Shown here piece after piece: positions 23,781-35,565 of a DNA stretch of 64,000 nt (position 1 is the first letter of the stretch; every line of letters begins with the position of its first letter). Where the stretch lies: contig NC_092183.1 of assembly GCF_043641665.1 (NCBI RefSeq), forward strand, positions 22,850,501-22,914,500. The letters run 5' to 3'. This DNA comes from Enoplosus armatus (Eukaryota > Chordata > Actinopteri > Centrarchiformes > Enoplosidae). The notes under the pieces are model-generated. The model searched no databases. It was given only the letters and a program-made list of their open reading frames with translations, and was not told the DNA's origin. The position numbers and the translations under genes were made by a program.

Positions 23781-25966
23781 ACAAACACCAATAGAAACTA
23801 TGTCTCATCCAGTGGGAACATGACCCTTTGTTAACCCTTTGTAACACATCTTGCCCCTATCTATGATGGCCCCGCCTTCAAGTATGGTCATTAGGACACT
23901 TTTGCCTTTAGACGTGATCAAATGGCACTTTGTACAAACTATCTAGGTGAAAGTATACCCCGGCCTTTACTCATTTCACCAAAGGGCAGAATAAAATATA
24001 CAAATATACAAAGCTTCATCGTCTGTGGACCATGAATACCACAGCAAATTTCATGTCAATCTGGGGTCAATCAGCAGTTGTAAAGTTACCTTGCTCTGAA
24101 ATTGTTGGATGGATGGACCAACCAATTGAGTGTCAGAAGATGGCCATGTGACTGAATTTGATCTAACCAGTGGAGCTATTTAACCTTGACATTTAATTAG
24201 TCATTTCTTAGTGTTTGTTGTGAATATTTGATTGTTTTATCAATTTATAAAGCATGTCTTTGTCTCCTTTAAGTCTCCTACTGCTCAGCAGCCAAGCAAG
24301 GATTGTGGGAGAAAAGTTATAACATACAGTACTCCCTGTTATTGCAGGCAATTACCTCATGTAGTGAGGTGTTGGTTGGAACCAGTGGCTGTCTGCATAG
24401 ACAAGGCCTCCATTATGCTTAGAGAACTGTGCTCCATGGGCAGTTTTTTCATTGGCCATCAGTTATAAAGCTGGCTTTTCATGCTAATGAAAACATAAGG
24501 TCCATATATATTAGGACGATTGAGTATCAAGTGACTGGCTTGCAGAGAGTGAATGAAAAGATTAGGCTACCACAAATTTTGTGTGAAATTAGAGAAAATT
24601 CTCTCAATGTCAGCACACGGGCATTATGTTTCTGTAGCAGACCCATATTATCCCAGTGAATTAAAATGAGTGAGGCTTTAAGGATAGGATATAAAGGATA
24701 ACCCTCAGTGTTTATTTTTGAAACTGAACAGTTGTCCAAAACCCAGCCTTGTATCTTACATTTGCAAAAGCATGATTATTTGTTTGCTCAGGTTGTGTGC
24801 TCAGGCAGATATTTGCATTGAGGTGAGAGTGATATGGCAACAGAGAGTGAAGGAGAGAAGTGTAAGGCAGCCTGAGGCAGAAAGAGAGAAAAAGAGAATG
24901 AGGAAAGTGCAGGACAGAACACAGATTACAAGACCCAAAAAGTTATACAGGCAATGAGGCATTTAGCCACTTTCTCGTTCAGGTTTGCACATTTCTGAGG
25001 CATGCCTTATGTCCAATACCTCTAAACTCTGACCATACATTCCCAGGTAGAAAGGACAGACTTAGTTACCACCTTCCCATCTCCTACCCTTGCCTGGATT
25101 CTTAATAGTGCAGTTAGGTCCTGGTTTAATTAACAGGAACAAAGACAGGTTGTTCGCCCAGAGGTACTCCTGGTCCATCAAGGTACAAGGTGTCGTCACC
25201 ACAGGAACTGGGCAGGGCTGATGACAGCAGGTGGAATCTCTATTTGGATACATGCTGAGAGGCCCTTACTGTGAAGGTTTAGCTATGTGCACTCCAACAA
25301 TGCACTCTTTATACTGCCAAATATTAAAAATCATCAGTCATCCCCATTAAAATATAAGTTCAACCAGCACGTACTTTGTATGTTTGAAAAAAAGGGTGTA
25401 AACTTAAAAACAAACCCAGAATGACTTTGCTTTTCATTGCCTGTTCACTGCTTGGAGGCTCATACTATAGTTCCTTGATAGTTCTCCCATAGGGGTCATT
25501 ATGCCAATAACCATAGTCCAGCTGTCAGGTTTACCAAAATGTTCAATCTAATCTTTTCAGGGGAAAAGTTGACTTTTATACATTCCTCTGTTGCTGTCTT
25601 ATGGTGATAGTGCTTGGATTCACAGTGGTTTTCTCTGTAGAAAAAAATATCAATATGTCCATATAAACTTCTTAAACCACTCATTTTTTATGGCTAAGTA
25701 CACTTCCTGAGTTTCTCCATGAAATAGCCACAGCCTCACACTCTGGTCTGACACCGACAAAAGCTCTCACCTTCTCTCACCTCCTTAGCTTTTGGATATT
25801 ACGAAGCTAACCGTTAACAAATGAGTTGGAAACATAACCTCAAATGGTGTTATAATTCACTCAAGTACTGTGTGACAGTAAGTCAGTAAGTGTTGCTTAC
25901 TTTAAGCAGTGACACATTTCCCCTCAGGACTTGCTGTAACTCTGCAAACTCTGAAGCCCATGTTGG
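23781..25966. other. Gene-free stretch
   Basis: No exon is supported. The segment at 24010-24125 ('accacagcaaatttcatgtcaatctgggg...ttggatggatgga') resembles one unit of the dispersed fish minisatellite better preserved at 38335-38700. Nothing else is recognised. Confidence 0.4.
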
Positions 25967-25970
25967 TTAT

Positions 25971-26337
25971 CCCTTTAACACCGAGTGTGTCGTCGGCGAC
26001 ACGTTTGCGCAAGCGCACTTTGGATTACCATAATTACGTCACGGTTTGTGCTGTCGGAAAAATTCCAACGGCTTCTAAAAACTGAGACGTTGCGCTTTAC
26101 AGCCAATATGATGTCATTACGGTAATTTCACTCGCACCTCTCAGTCAAAATAAGCAAAAAAGTCCAGGCGGACATTTTGAGGCTTAGGTTTTAAACCTAA
26201 ACCTGGCTGTAAAGCGCAACGTCTCAGCTTTCAGAAACTGTTGGATTTTTCCGATAGCGCAAACCGTGACGTAATTATGGTGATCCAAAGTGCGCTTGCG
26301 CAAACGTGTCACTGACGACACACTCGGTGTTAAAGGG
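25971..26337. mobile_element. Fold-back MITE, 367 bp, arms of about 134 bp
   Basis: The element starts ccctttaacaccgagtgtgt and ends with its inverted repeat acactcggtgttaaaggg. The two arms (about 25971-26104 and 26204-26337) match over roughly 134 bp with few differences, with a loop of about 100 bp between them. TTAT flanks both sides (25967-25970, 26338-26341), a 4-bp duplication. Ends of the CCCTTT type with a TTAA-like 4-bp duplication suggest a piggyBac-mobilised MITE, but TTAT is not the canonical TTAA, so this is tentative. Each arm carries ttacgtca and gcgcaagcgc words. Confidence 0.85.
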
Positions 26338-26341
26338 TTAT

Positions 26342-28518
26342 AGTGGCTGCCATACATACTTAATGTCCGTGACATCCCCTAAAGATACTAAACTGCTACC
26401 CAAATGCTGACAAATAATGAAAAATAGCTTTACCTATTTAATCTGTGTTCTTCTTTACTTCATTTACTTAAGTAATTGCTGTAAACCTAAAACATTTACA
26501 TGCCTCTCCCCTAGAGGCCCCTTGAAGACATAACTCATAACGTTCAAGTTACAAAAACCTCTAGTGGTCGTAGCAATTATGACTGTTGTCTGTCAGAAGC
26601 AAAGGGGGAAGTAGTATGATGTTGATACAGAGCAACAAAGTCAGGAGGTCGTAGTGGATGGAAGGATCAAAAACACATCAGACAGTCGTCGGAGACTGCC
26701 TTTCACTACATTGTTTCTGACATTTGTTTGTTTTAACCATGACCACGATCATTCCCTAACCCTGAGTACTGAGGTCACGGGAAACCCGTTGCTGTGAGTT
26801 TTGAAAGAGAGACAACTAGTGATTGCTAGACCCCTCCTTTATAATGTGTGACAAACACAACACTAAGTGTGCAGGAGCTGCCAATGACTGAGTAGGTGTC
26901 TAGTGGGAAACTTAACATCATAATGGCTCCTCTCAAAGGTTAAATGTTAACAGTTTGATCCACTTGTGAAAAATGGAAAATTATGCACAATGGGTAATAT
27001 AAAATTATATAGTTTATTTTTCCTTACAGAAGAAGTGAGGAGAATTAAAATTTCAGTTAATTCAACCATGTGGATGTCAGATTAAAATCTGATATCATAA
27101 CAGAGCATCTTTAGACTTTTTGATGGTAAAAACTTGTCACTACTGACAAGGTAAATGGCAGATTGGAATGTGAAGGAACATAGATACAATATCCTGTTGG
27201 ATATTTATTTGACCATACTGTTGAAAGCAATCTGCTGGCCATCTGGGCATTTGGTCAATGATTTCATCTTTGCATAACAAACAATCTTGGGAACAGTGAG
27301 CCATAATGTAATTACTTCAAGTGGGGAAGGTTGCTCTTGATGTCTTGCATTTTTAAAACCAAAAAATGCTACAAAACAAATCACAGATTAAATGAGAACA
27401 TCCAGGAGGTATTAAGGGGCTAGCCAAACCTTCTGCTGAAACTGATTCATAAATTCACAGACTTGGAAGACGACACAGTACCTCTTTTAGGAAAGAGGTC
27501 TTAATGAGCCAGGGGAAAAGAAAAAAACAAACAGCTCAGCTTGGACCCTGTTCAAAATACCAGACCACAGAGAAAGAATGATGCTTATTGTTCATTGTAT
27601 ACCTGCAGATAGACAGACACATAGGAGGGGGCAGAGGTTTCGTATTCAAATTTCACCTGTCCTCTACAACCCCTCTGCACCGTGGAGCAGCCATGAATCG
27701 AGTTTATTGTGAGAAGCAGGCCAATATAGAATAGGAGGACCAACAGTGAGGCCACTGATGACTAGCCACTCCTTGTCCACTCGAATGATACCTAATGTGA
27801 AAAAAGAAGACATTTTATCTGCCACCCATGAGCCCTGTGCTGCTTCCAACTACCATGAACACTTCTGTGATATTTAAGCATCAAGTGGCACTATGGTAGC
27901 TACTGTGGTGGTCTGCAGGCCTATTTGTGGTGACACATTCATTACAGAAAATAACTGGGAACATTTGAAAATATGTCCATCATCAGTAATCCCATCATAA
28001 GGTCCATTAGTTGCTGTACTGGAGCTTTTGATCATATCATACAATGTTACTCAGCAGATGGAGATTTCCCAGTTGTCATGTAATTGTAGATTTAGATTTT
28101 CTTGAGCACTTTAAGGGCTTCTTGTCCATGTTCAGTTTTCTAAACAGCTATACACTTTGTGGGGGTGAGTTAAGGGAGTACTCCAGTGCTTCCATGTTTC
28201 AACTTTATTTCGTATTTTCATTAGACTATGAATACTGGTAGACACCCACATCTTGCAAACTCTTAGGGCTCCAGTTTGTAACACCCGAACTCAGATAACC
28301 CTGATGACATCATCAGGTTTTTGTTGTCAGATATGACAAAGCTCCTCCCGAGCCTCAGAAAACATTACCTAACATTAACAGTTTTCACAGGCTGAGTAGT
28401 ACCCTACTGATCTTGATGTGTAAAAGTCGTTTGACTTTTATTGAGTGCCCCTGTAACTGTCTTTGCTGTGACCATATTTACATTTACAAGGATACAAGAC
28501 TGGAGCCTGGAGGGAATA
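26342..28518. other. Gene-free stretch
   Basis: No exon or RNA gene is supported. It is AT-rich unique-looking sequence with no recognisable repeat boundaries. Confidence 0.4.
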
Positions 28519-29192
28519 CAGTGAACCCTCGCTATAACGCGGTTCACTTTTCACGGTCTCGCTACATCACGGATTTGCATCGTGCATTGTGTTCTGCATT
28601 CTGATTGGCTAAACAGTCTCTCCGCTTCTTCTCTACCTGTGCGTCAATAACGTTGCGGTTTAATATGTACACGTACGTAAAACAGCTTGCCAAATTTACG
28701 TTACGTACGTGCAAATTCTCTTGCAATTTCAAGTTTCTCTAAAACCCATATTGTCGACAAAACGTTCTGCACCGACAATCAGTCAGAAGAGCAGTGAAAT
28801 ACACGTGAGTCACTATTTGTCCGACTGTACTTTGTATTTTTTTTCATAATCATTTTTCATTTTCTCCCGTTCGAATCCAATTACTCGGGTCGCGGTGGGG
28901 CGGTGCTGATCTCCGCAATTTGAAGCCTTCAGTTCACATTGATGATTAAAATTATTATTTGACAGTACAGTAGTTATTTGTAAAAAAAAAAAAAAAAAAA
29001 CGTTTATACAGTACTTTTATTTGTTAAACAAATGCTTGGGCCTGTAAAAAGGGTTTGTTCTTTGGTTTCAATGTATAATAGAGTATTTAATTGTATAATA
29101 ATTGTAAAAAAAATAAAGGTTTCTACTTCACGGATTTAGCCTATCACGGGTTCTTTTTGGAACGTAACCCCGCGAAAAACGAGGGTTCACTG
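28519..29192. mobile_element. pogo/Tigger-like MITE, 674 bp
   Basis: The left end is cagtgaaccctcgctataac. The right end, gcgaaaaacgagggttcactg, is its inverted repeat (about 14 perfect terminal bases and an imperfect extension to about 27). A TA dinucleotide flanks each side (28517-28518, 29193-29194), as expected for Tc1/mariner-superfamily insertion. The CAGTGAACCCTCG terminus is the well-known Tigger/pogo end. There is no transposase frame, and an internal A18-type run lies at 28982-29000. It is non-autonomous. Confidence 0.88.
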
Positions 29193-29214
29193 TACTGCAC
29201 AATCTGAAACTTGA

Positions 29215-29278
29215 ACAAGACCACATCAATGCACATTGATTCATACATTTCAAATAAACTTGACTTGACTTGAACACA
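29215..29278 (+). mobile_element. LINE tail scrap with (ttgac)n
   Basis: 'caatgcacattgattcatac...aaataaacttgacttgacttgaac' is a fish LINE/SINE-type 3' end (AATAAA followed by ttgac units). It lies just right of the Tigger-like MITE. Confidence 0.4.
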
Positions 29279-29629
29279 CCACCAGTCAGTGGTTTGCCCA
29301 ATATTTTAGCTTGGGTAAGTAAATATTACGCATATTTCTAGAAAACAGTATTGATACTGAGTGAGTTATCCTGCTGAAATATAGTAAATTGAATTGAAGA
29401 TCCTGAAATATATTACCTGTATATCTACACCATATTTAAAGCTGCACTAATTATGAACAATGGGTCAAATGTGTAATAAAAATGGTCACTCACAGTGAGG
29501 AACCCACACAGAATTATCACCAACTGTGCAGTTCAACTTAGCTCAGAGCATTTTACCCTCATTCAGCTCATTGTTCTGGTATTGCATCCCACAACTTCAC
29601 TGTTTTGGTTCAGACTCCCCGCTCTCAAT

Positions 29630-29760
29630 AACACATGTGAAAAGTGATGGAAGTAGTTGTTTGAAGAATTTTAAAAAAAAGAAGCTTGAGAGAAGTTGAA
29701 ACACCACCTACTTTCTCACCTCTGCATACCTGACCAATCGTTGTGTGCAATGCTTGTTGG
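29630..29760 (-). repeat. Dispersed repeat, inverted relative to 22365-22435
   Basis: The reverse complement of this segment ('ggtcaggtatgcagaggtgagaaagtagg...tttcaacttctctcaagctt') matches 22368-22435 ('ggccaggtgtgaggaggtgagaaagtagg...tttcaacttgtctctcaagct'). It is an old non-coding repeat family of unknown class. Confidence 0.5.
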
Positions 29761-29880
29761 ATTGTTGGTTTCGTAAAGTTATACAAATTGTTAGAAAGAG
29801 ACCCCAAATTCTGGAGTTGAAAGGTCTGGGGGGAGGGGGTTTCAGACACTGTTTGACAATCTGAAAAGCTGCAGTTTTAG

Positions 29881-32580
29881 AACAGGTTCGCCCAAACTAG
29901 GTACAATACCACCAGAAAATCTGATGGTAACACCAATATCTGGCTGAAATGATTTCTATTGAGATCTACTAATATTTTGAACTTAAATGAGAAAGTAATT
30001 TACTCTTGGTCTTACCATTTTTGAGATCCAAACACTTTAGGGGGAGGGGATGAGGAGAAACAACTAAATGGCAAGAGCTGAGGACTGTGATTGTAAATAC
30101 TAAAAGCCTACTTTTTCACTGTTAAAGTGCACACAGATTTCCATCATAAAAAGTCAGCTAACAAGTTAGCCATTTGACACCTCTTCCACTATGTCCACTA
30201 AGTCCTCCAATGCAAGATAACAGCTGATTAAAGACTAGAAGAAGAAGGTGGTGTTTACCACCCAGTCAAGCAGACAGAAACATGAGCTTCTGCTATGCAA
30301 CCACCACCTGCTGCTTCTACTGTACTGCAGCACCTCATCCTTTGTGTTCTATTACCTTTGCATAAACAACGACCTGATCCCATTTCAGCCTGTCTGAGCA
30401 CTGGCTCATCAACACACTTGAATGCCAAAGATAACTGTAGGGCTATAATCGATATAAAAGTTTTAAAATAATTGGGATAACAGGAACTTGGAGAATCTCA
30501 AGGGAGCCATTCACCTGGCTGAGAATTTGAACACAAAGACTTGTTGCTGCCTCTGGAATCATGTTCTCCCCCTCTGTAATTGTATTGAATTGTAACAAAA
30601 GGCCACTTTTGCGCTTGGATTTCTTAAGACCTCTACAATCTTGTTATTTTAAAACAGCAGGCTGACCAGATGAGATGTAGGAGCTTTTCAAGGCCAGTGT
30701 TCTTCCTCTCTATTATAGTCTGACACTCAGTGCTTAAGCACCCTGAGTTATGGTGGCTCGCAAGCTCCCACCTCCTCACACTCATTTGATATACTTCATC
30801 TCAGTCCTAAGTCCTTAAGTCATCAGTATTTGGAGCCAAGTCTGGAGCCAGCCAGAGAGGGAATTAAAGCAGCACTTTCTACCGTTAGATGCACTTAGGA
30901 CAAGATGCAGTTAGAACCATACGATCTGAATATGAAAAACATCATGAATACTCAGTTAAAGGTACCCTGTGGAGTTTTCACTGTAAATAACCAGCAAATT
31001 GCACTGTGTATCCTATTCTAAAGCCTAAACAGTGTGTTGAATACAACACATTTCCTACCTCATAAAACCATTGCAAAGCCTTTTTAATGTTTGTGGATAA
31101 AATCCCCTATCACAGTAAATGTAAATGCATACACACAGTTGCCAGTTTATTAGTTCTACCTCACTAAAACTAATGCAGTCCAACAGGCTTGTAGTAAATC
31201 CTCCTTCATGAGGCTCTAATGGTCTTCCCTAACGGATCTTCCACTTAGCTTCCCAATCGTGTGGCACATAGAGAAAGCGCACTAGTATCTCCTTTAACCC
31301 CACCTCCCAACCGCTCGGTCTCGGGCTAGCTCACATGAATGACAGAGACAATGCCTAGGAAAATAACTCTGGATTCGGCTATTAGTGAACTTTTAGGACA
31401 TTACGATTTAAATAAGGGCCATTTATGTGTTCGTACTGGGAAGTTGATGTCAGATGACAGATGTTTCTTTCACATTGTAAGTCTATGGGGAAAATTATTT
31501 TTGGGCCAGTGTGCATCACGTGTTCTTACATAGTTTGGTCACTATGTCAAATTGGCTTCAAAGTCCGGCGCGCTTCCTGGGGGCTTTGTTCTGAGATGTG
31601 ACTGACTACAATAGATTATTACTGACAGTGTATCACTTGAGATCACAACTACAGGCCAAACAACCGATAAGAAACATCATACTTTTATTCAGGAATAAAT
31701 AAATAATCAGAGATCACAAACTTTCGTATTAAGCTAAGCTACTTGTTCAAATCAATTGCTATCTTCATGAGAAAAAAACAAAACAAAACAAAAAAAGTAA
31801 TATACAGAACATATCAGAAGTCTTTGGCATTTCTACTCTCAGTGTAGGAGTAGTTTCTGGAATCAGACTCAAGAACAACATGTACACTGTATTTGGATGT
31901 AATATCAAGTGGAATTTGTTTTTAGGATGGTATTTCCTGAATAACCCATTATTCTTTTAGACATAGGCACTTTTTAATTTCCTTGTTACTGATGATTAAA
32001 CACCTTGTGTGGTCAGTGAAAGTTACAAAATAAAGTGAAAAGACAATTTTCTGCTGAGAAAGTACAGTATACTGCTGCAGCAGGATGGCATAATCTAGCA
32101 GAGGTGGAAAGATCTTTAGCAATACCACACTGTAAAGATAATTTATTAAAATTAAAGGTCAAATCAATATTTAGAAGCATTAGGATAATTTACCTTTTGA
32201 ACAAAAGTAAAATAACTAATTTTGAAGAACGATAGCTTTCACAGTGTTAAATAACTTAATGTTGCAGGTGGTTCAGATGCCTCTCCATATGCTGACAGGT
32301 AGTCTAAACTAGAGCAATGCACATTTTATGCTTTCATGTGTTTGCTTGAGAAATCTTAATCTGCACAGTAATTAGAAGCCATCAGACAAATGTCGTACAT
32401 TAAGTAAAATATTTTCCAATGAAATAGGTAGTAGAGTTTAATAAAATGAAAATACTCAAATAAAGTGCCTGCATATCAAAGTTGTACTTAAGTACAGTAA
32501 TCTAGATGTACTTTGTTCATTTCCATTTCAGTAATTTTGCACCTTTGTCTAATAAATATTGAAACTACGTTCTCCTCTTG
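29881..32580. other. Gene-free stretch; right part may hold GCNT4 3' UTR
   Basis: No exon is supported. The part next to 32605 should include the GCNT4 3' UTR. A minus-strand AATAAA (plus-strand tttatt at 31682-31690) is one possible cleavage signal but unproven. The segment near 31250-31620 looks like an interspersed fish repeat ('ttgtaagtctatggggaaaattatttttgggcc'), but I cannot set its limits. Confidence 0.35.
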
Positions 32581-32604
32581 TCACATTTCCTCTTCCCTTC
32601 AGTA

Positions 32605-33894
32605 TCATGTTTGCATGTATTGACGTTTTTCAATCAGCTTCTCCTCCAAACACTTAATCAGGATCGGGTCCACTTTGGGGTCAAATTTGTTAGCAAACCA
32701 GTGGCCATAATTGAGCAGCCAGCGAAGTTCAGCAGCTCCATAGATGCAAACACTCCGCATGTGTGTACCCGTGCAGGCTGGGTAAAGATTTCCTTCTAAA
32801 TAGTTCCATTTGACTAGTCTTGTCTTACTCCTCAGATCTGTAATGTCTGCTTCTGATCTGGGAATGTGTCCAGGAACCCCAGGGACCCTGACAAAGGTGG
32901 CCCAGAAGTGTTCATCTGGCGAGTATGTGTCAGCAGACCATGCCAGAAAGTCCTTTGCCACCTGGCTGCTGCTAATGTGATTTACAAAATCCCATGACAG
33001 CACAAAGTATGCACTCCCGATGAAGATCTCGATACCGTGAGGAGGAATATCTTTGGCCACTGTGGTTTTGACAGGAATACGACGGTACTCATAAGGCACA
33101 TTTTTCAGCTCATGCTGGAAACTGAAGCGCTGTTTCTTGAGTTCACTGGGACGGCTTGACTCCAGCATGTTACTGCCATTCAGCTGCTTCAGCTCCATTA
33201 CCAGTTCATAGTTTGATTTGAGAGGGAAGTCCTGGCCACACAGGTTGATGACATACTTCCACTTGACCTCTGACCTTAGCAGGTCAGAGAGACAGTTTAG
33301 GTCGGCATTAAGCCTACTGATGTGGGCATATTCCACAGACTCCAATTTTGAGGCAATGAACACATTTGGAGTACACTGAGCCATGTTTTTAATGGCCTTT
33401 ATAAATGCTGGAGAGGACTTCTGATCATAGTGAATGCAATAGATGTTATGAGGTGCATAGATGGCATGAAGAATACGCTCCACCATGGGTGCATTTTTAT
33501 GCACCACCAGGGAGTAAGCCAGTGGGAAGCTCCGCTCTGGATCAGACACTGGAACCTCATTGTAACCCCTCGTTTTGATAAATGTTTGACAGTCTGAGGT
33601 CAAACTCACAGTGTTATCATCATCCACGTCAACAATGTCTTTCCGTTTTATCTCAAAAGCTTTGCCTATCTCCACAGGGTCAAGCTCATAGATGGCAGTG
33701 CAGTTGACATCATACCTGTGGTGGTGGATTCTGGATAAACTGACACTGATTCCATAGGGCTCAATGTAGATGCTGTCCCTCACTGTCACTTTAATGTAGA
33801 CCAGCTTGAGCAGACAGACCACCAGCAGAGACAGAGAAAACAGGAAGCACCTGTGTCTCAATCTATGTATGTAGTGGGCACATCTTATTTTCAT
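32605..33894 (-). CDS. gcnt4: Core 2 beta-1,6-N-acetylglucosaminyltransferase 4 (GCNT4)
   Basis: This is a Golgi type II membrane enzyme of glycosyltransferase family 14. It transfers GlcNAc from UDP-GlcNAc in beta-1,6 linkage to the GalNAc of core 1 O-glycans, making the core 2 branch. The 429-residue product has a short basic cytosolic tail (1-15), a signal anchor at about 17-36 ([14 protein letters not shown]), a stem with an N-glycosylation site (N64-C-T), and the catalytic domain at about 123-405. Conserved landmarks are [10 protein letters not shown] (151-160), [14 protein letters not shown] (214-227), NGSN (239-242) and [10 protein letters not shown] (325-334). Glu328 in that last motif is at the position of the family's catalytic base, and the conserved Cys set is present. 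The coding region is a single exon, as in other vertebrates. A splice acceptor (ttgttcttag) ends one base before the ATG, so 5' UTR exons lie upstream. Length is close to the mammalian protein (about 450 residues). It is intact, and its position next to ANKRD31 matches mammals. Paralogues GCNT1/GCNT3 are less likely because of that synteny. Confidence 0.96.
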   Translation of the reverse strand: MKIRCAHYIHRLRHRCFLFSLSLLVVCLLKLVYIKVTVRDSIYIEPYGISVSLSRIHHHRYDVNCTAIYELDPVEIGKAFEIKRKDIVDVDDDNTVSLTSDCQTFIKTRGYNEVPVSDPERSFPLAYSLVVHKNAPMVERILHAIYAPHNIYCIHYDQKSSPAFIKAIKNMAQCTPNVFIASKLESVEYAHISRLNADLNCLSDLLRSEVKWKYVINLCGQDFPLKSNYELVMELKQLNGSNMLESSRPSELKKQRFSFQHELKNVPYEYRRIPVKTTVAKDIPPHGIEIFIGSAYFVLSWDFVNHISSSQVAKDFLAWSADTYSPDEHFWATFVRVPGVPGHIPRSEADITDLRSKTRLVKWNYLEGNLYPACTGTHMRSVCIYGAAELRWLLNYGHWFANKFDPKVDPILIKCLEEKLIEKRQYMQT

Positions 33895-34325
33895 TCTAAG
33901 AACAAAGGGATAAAAAAGAGCATTCAGGCTATGTTATGTAGTAAAATAATGTAGGTACAGTAGTTGTGAGAAGAGCATAAAGAGTTAAATATTTAAATAA
34001 TTTAAAATAAGTGACAGTTATCATTACTTCTGCATTACTGTAATACACGTATAAGTTATCTTTACATTTTTAAGATTAAGGTGCATGAAATTCTTTGAAG
34101 AATTTGACAGTTTACTAGTAGCCCAAGTAAATCTCATTTAAATTAAATAAACAGTCTCTTGGGACACAGCACTGCAACTTTCCTTTCCTCACATAAATTT
34201 CTTCATGAACACATCAACTTTACATCTGAAATGCATATTTTTGTCTGATAATTGTGTTTATAAAGACAGTAGAAAATAAATGATATGAAATTCATCGAAC
34301 CCGTTTGTCGTCTAAATTAGCCTAC

Positions 34326-34390
34326 CTTGCTCTCTGAAGTTGTCTTTGAGCAGCTCTCGTGCCACTTCTCCCACAGTTCCGCGTAAGAAC
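34326..34390 (-). other. gcnt4: Possible internal 5' UTR exon of GCNT4
   Basis: On the minus strand an acceptor-like ggttttcatgttaag precedes, and a donor gtaggc follows, a 65-bp segment with no start codon that would displace the main ATG. It lies between the candidate exon 1 (34751 onward) and the coding exon. The acceptor tract is weak, so this is a proposal. Confidence 0.35.
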
Positions 34391-34750
34391 CTTAACATGA
34401 AAACCATTTCTTAAGTAAGTGTAAGGGTAAAAACAACACAGACATAAAGAAAGAGAAGAAATACTGTGGTATGGCAACACCAAACTAATTAAAAAAATTC
34501 AATACAACTAGGAAACCTTCTGCTTTAAATATGAGGAGCACTTTCAGTCGGGAATCAAACCGCTCGGTGGTTAATATATGCTTTTCAGAAAAATGTCCTT
34601 CGCTTCAAAAGGTATCACATGATGAGGCACACTGCGCTACAACCAGTCTGTCCTGAAATACTTTCTATACAAACGCCAACGTTACCTGTATTAACTGATA
34701 GCCCGTTTATGGAACAGCACATAAGAACGTGAAGGAGCAAGAAAACTTAC

Positions 34751-34920
34751 CACATGCGTAAAGAAAGTGCGCTTTGATTGAGCCCCGCCTGCTACGTCCA
34801 GAGCTCCATCGCAGACTGGAGCGATTGCTCACAGAGGAGTGGCAGAGGGGAGAGTCCCGGCAGTAGTCCGCACACAGACTGGCCACATCCAGCACATCAC
34901 CACCACCCGATACATTTACG
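34751..34920 (-). promoter_or_regulatory. gcnt4: GCNT4 promoter / first non-coding exon
   Basis: A strong minus-strand donor (GTAAGTTTTC, ending the exon at 34751) follows a relatively GC-rich segment holding a ggcgggg word (Sp/KLF-type) at about 34783-34790. There is no start codon frame of note. It lies about 860 bp upstream of the coding exon's acceptor, where a 5' UTR exon is expected. The transcription start is not defined. Confidence 0.5.
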
Positions 34921-35119
34921 ACCCACTCACTAATGATTAACCCTCTTCAGCACAACCAAGCGAAACCCAAGACGAAGCAAGGCAAAGCTTGACTACCCAT
35001 CTACCCAACTACCCATCCATTTATCCACGTACTCATGTCTGTGTACAGTATCTACTGTAACTGACAGTTGAAACGTTTAACTACTCACCAAACCAGACAC
35101 CTTTATAAACTGAATGGTC

Positions 35120-35125
35120 TTTATT
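35120..35125 (-). terminator. ankrd31: Likely ANKRD31 polyadenylation signal
   Basis: Plus-strand tttatt reads AATAAA on the minus strand, about 440 bp past the ANKRD31 stop codon. It is only about 200 bp before the proposed GCNT4 first exon, so the two genes would be very close, tail to head. Confidence 0.45.
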
Positions 35126-35565
35126 GTTTTGGTTTAATGCTGCCAACAGTTAAACATACCACATTCAACAACACAAATACTATAGGTACCCGAACAATGC
35201 ACAGATAAACTTTAAGTAAATGGGGAACACTGAAATGAGTGTTATGGGATATAGTGCATCCATGTGTTACAACTTACCTTCACATTGCCAAACCGAGTTT
35301 AAATCTGATATGAACAGTTACAGCATGAAACCCAAAGTACAAATACATAAGAACAGCAAGCTTGTGTAATATGGGAAAAGAACAAAGAACAATGAATACT
35401 CTGAAATACTGTAAAATCCTATTGGTGGTTTTTGAGTTTGATATGATCAGTGTCAGGGAAAGTCACATTTACCACAATCACAAAGAGTACAGTAAATTGA
35501 GCATAATATTACTGAATGAGACAAAACAAACAAAGTTATGGACAAAATGTGGGAAGAGCTTATTC

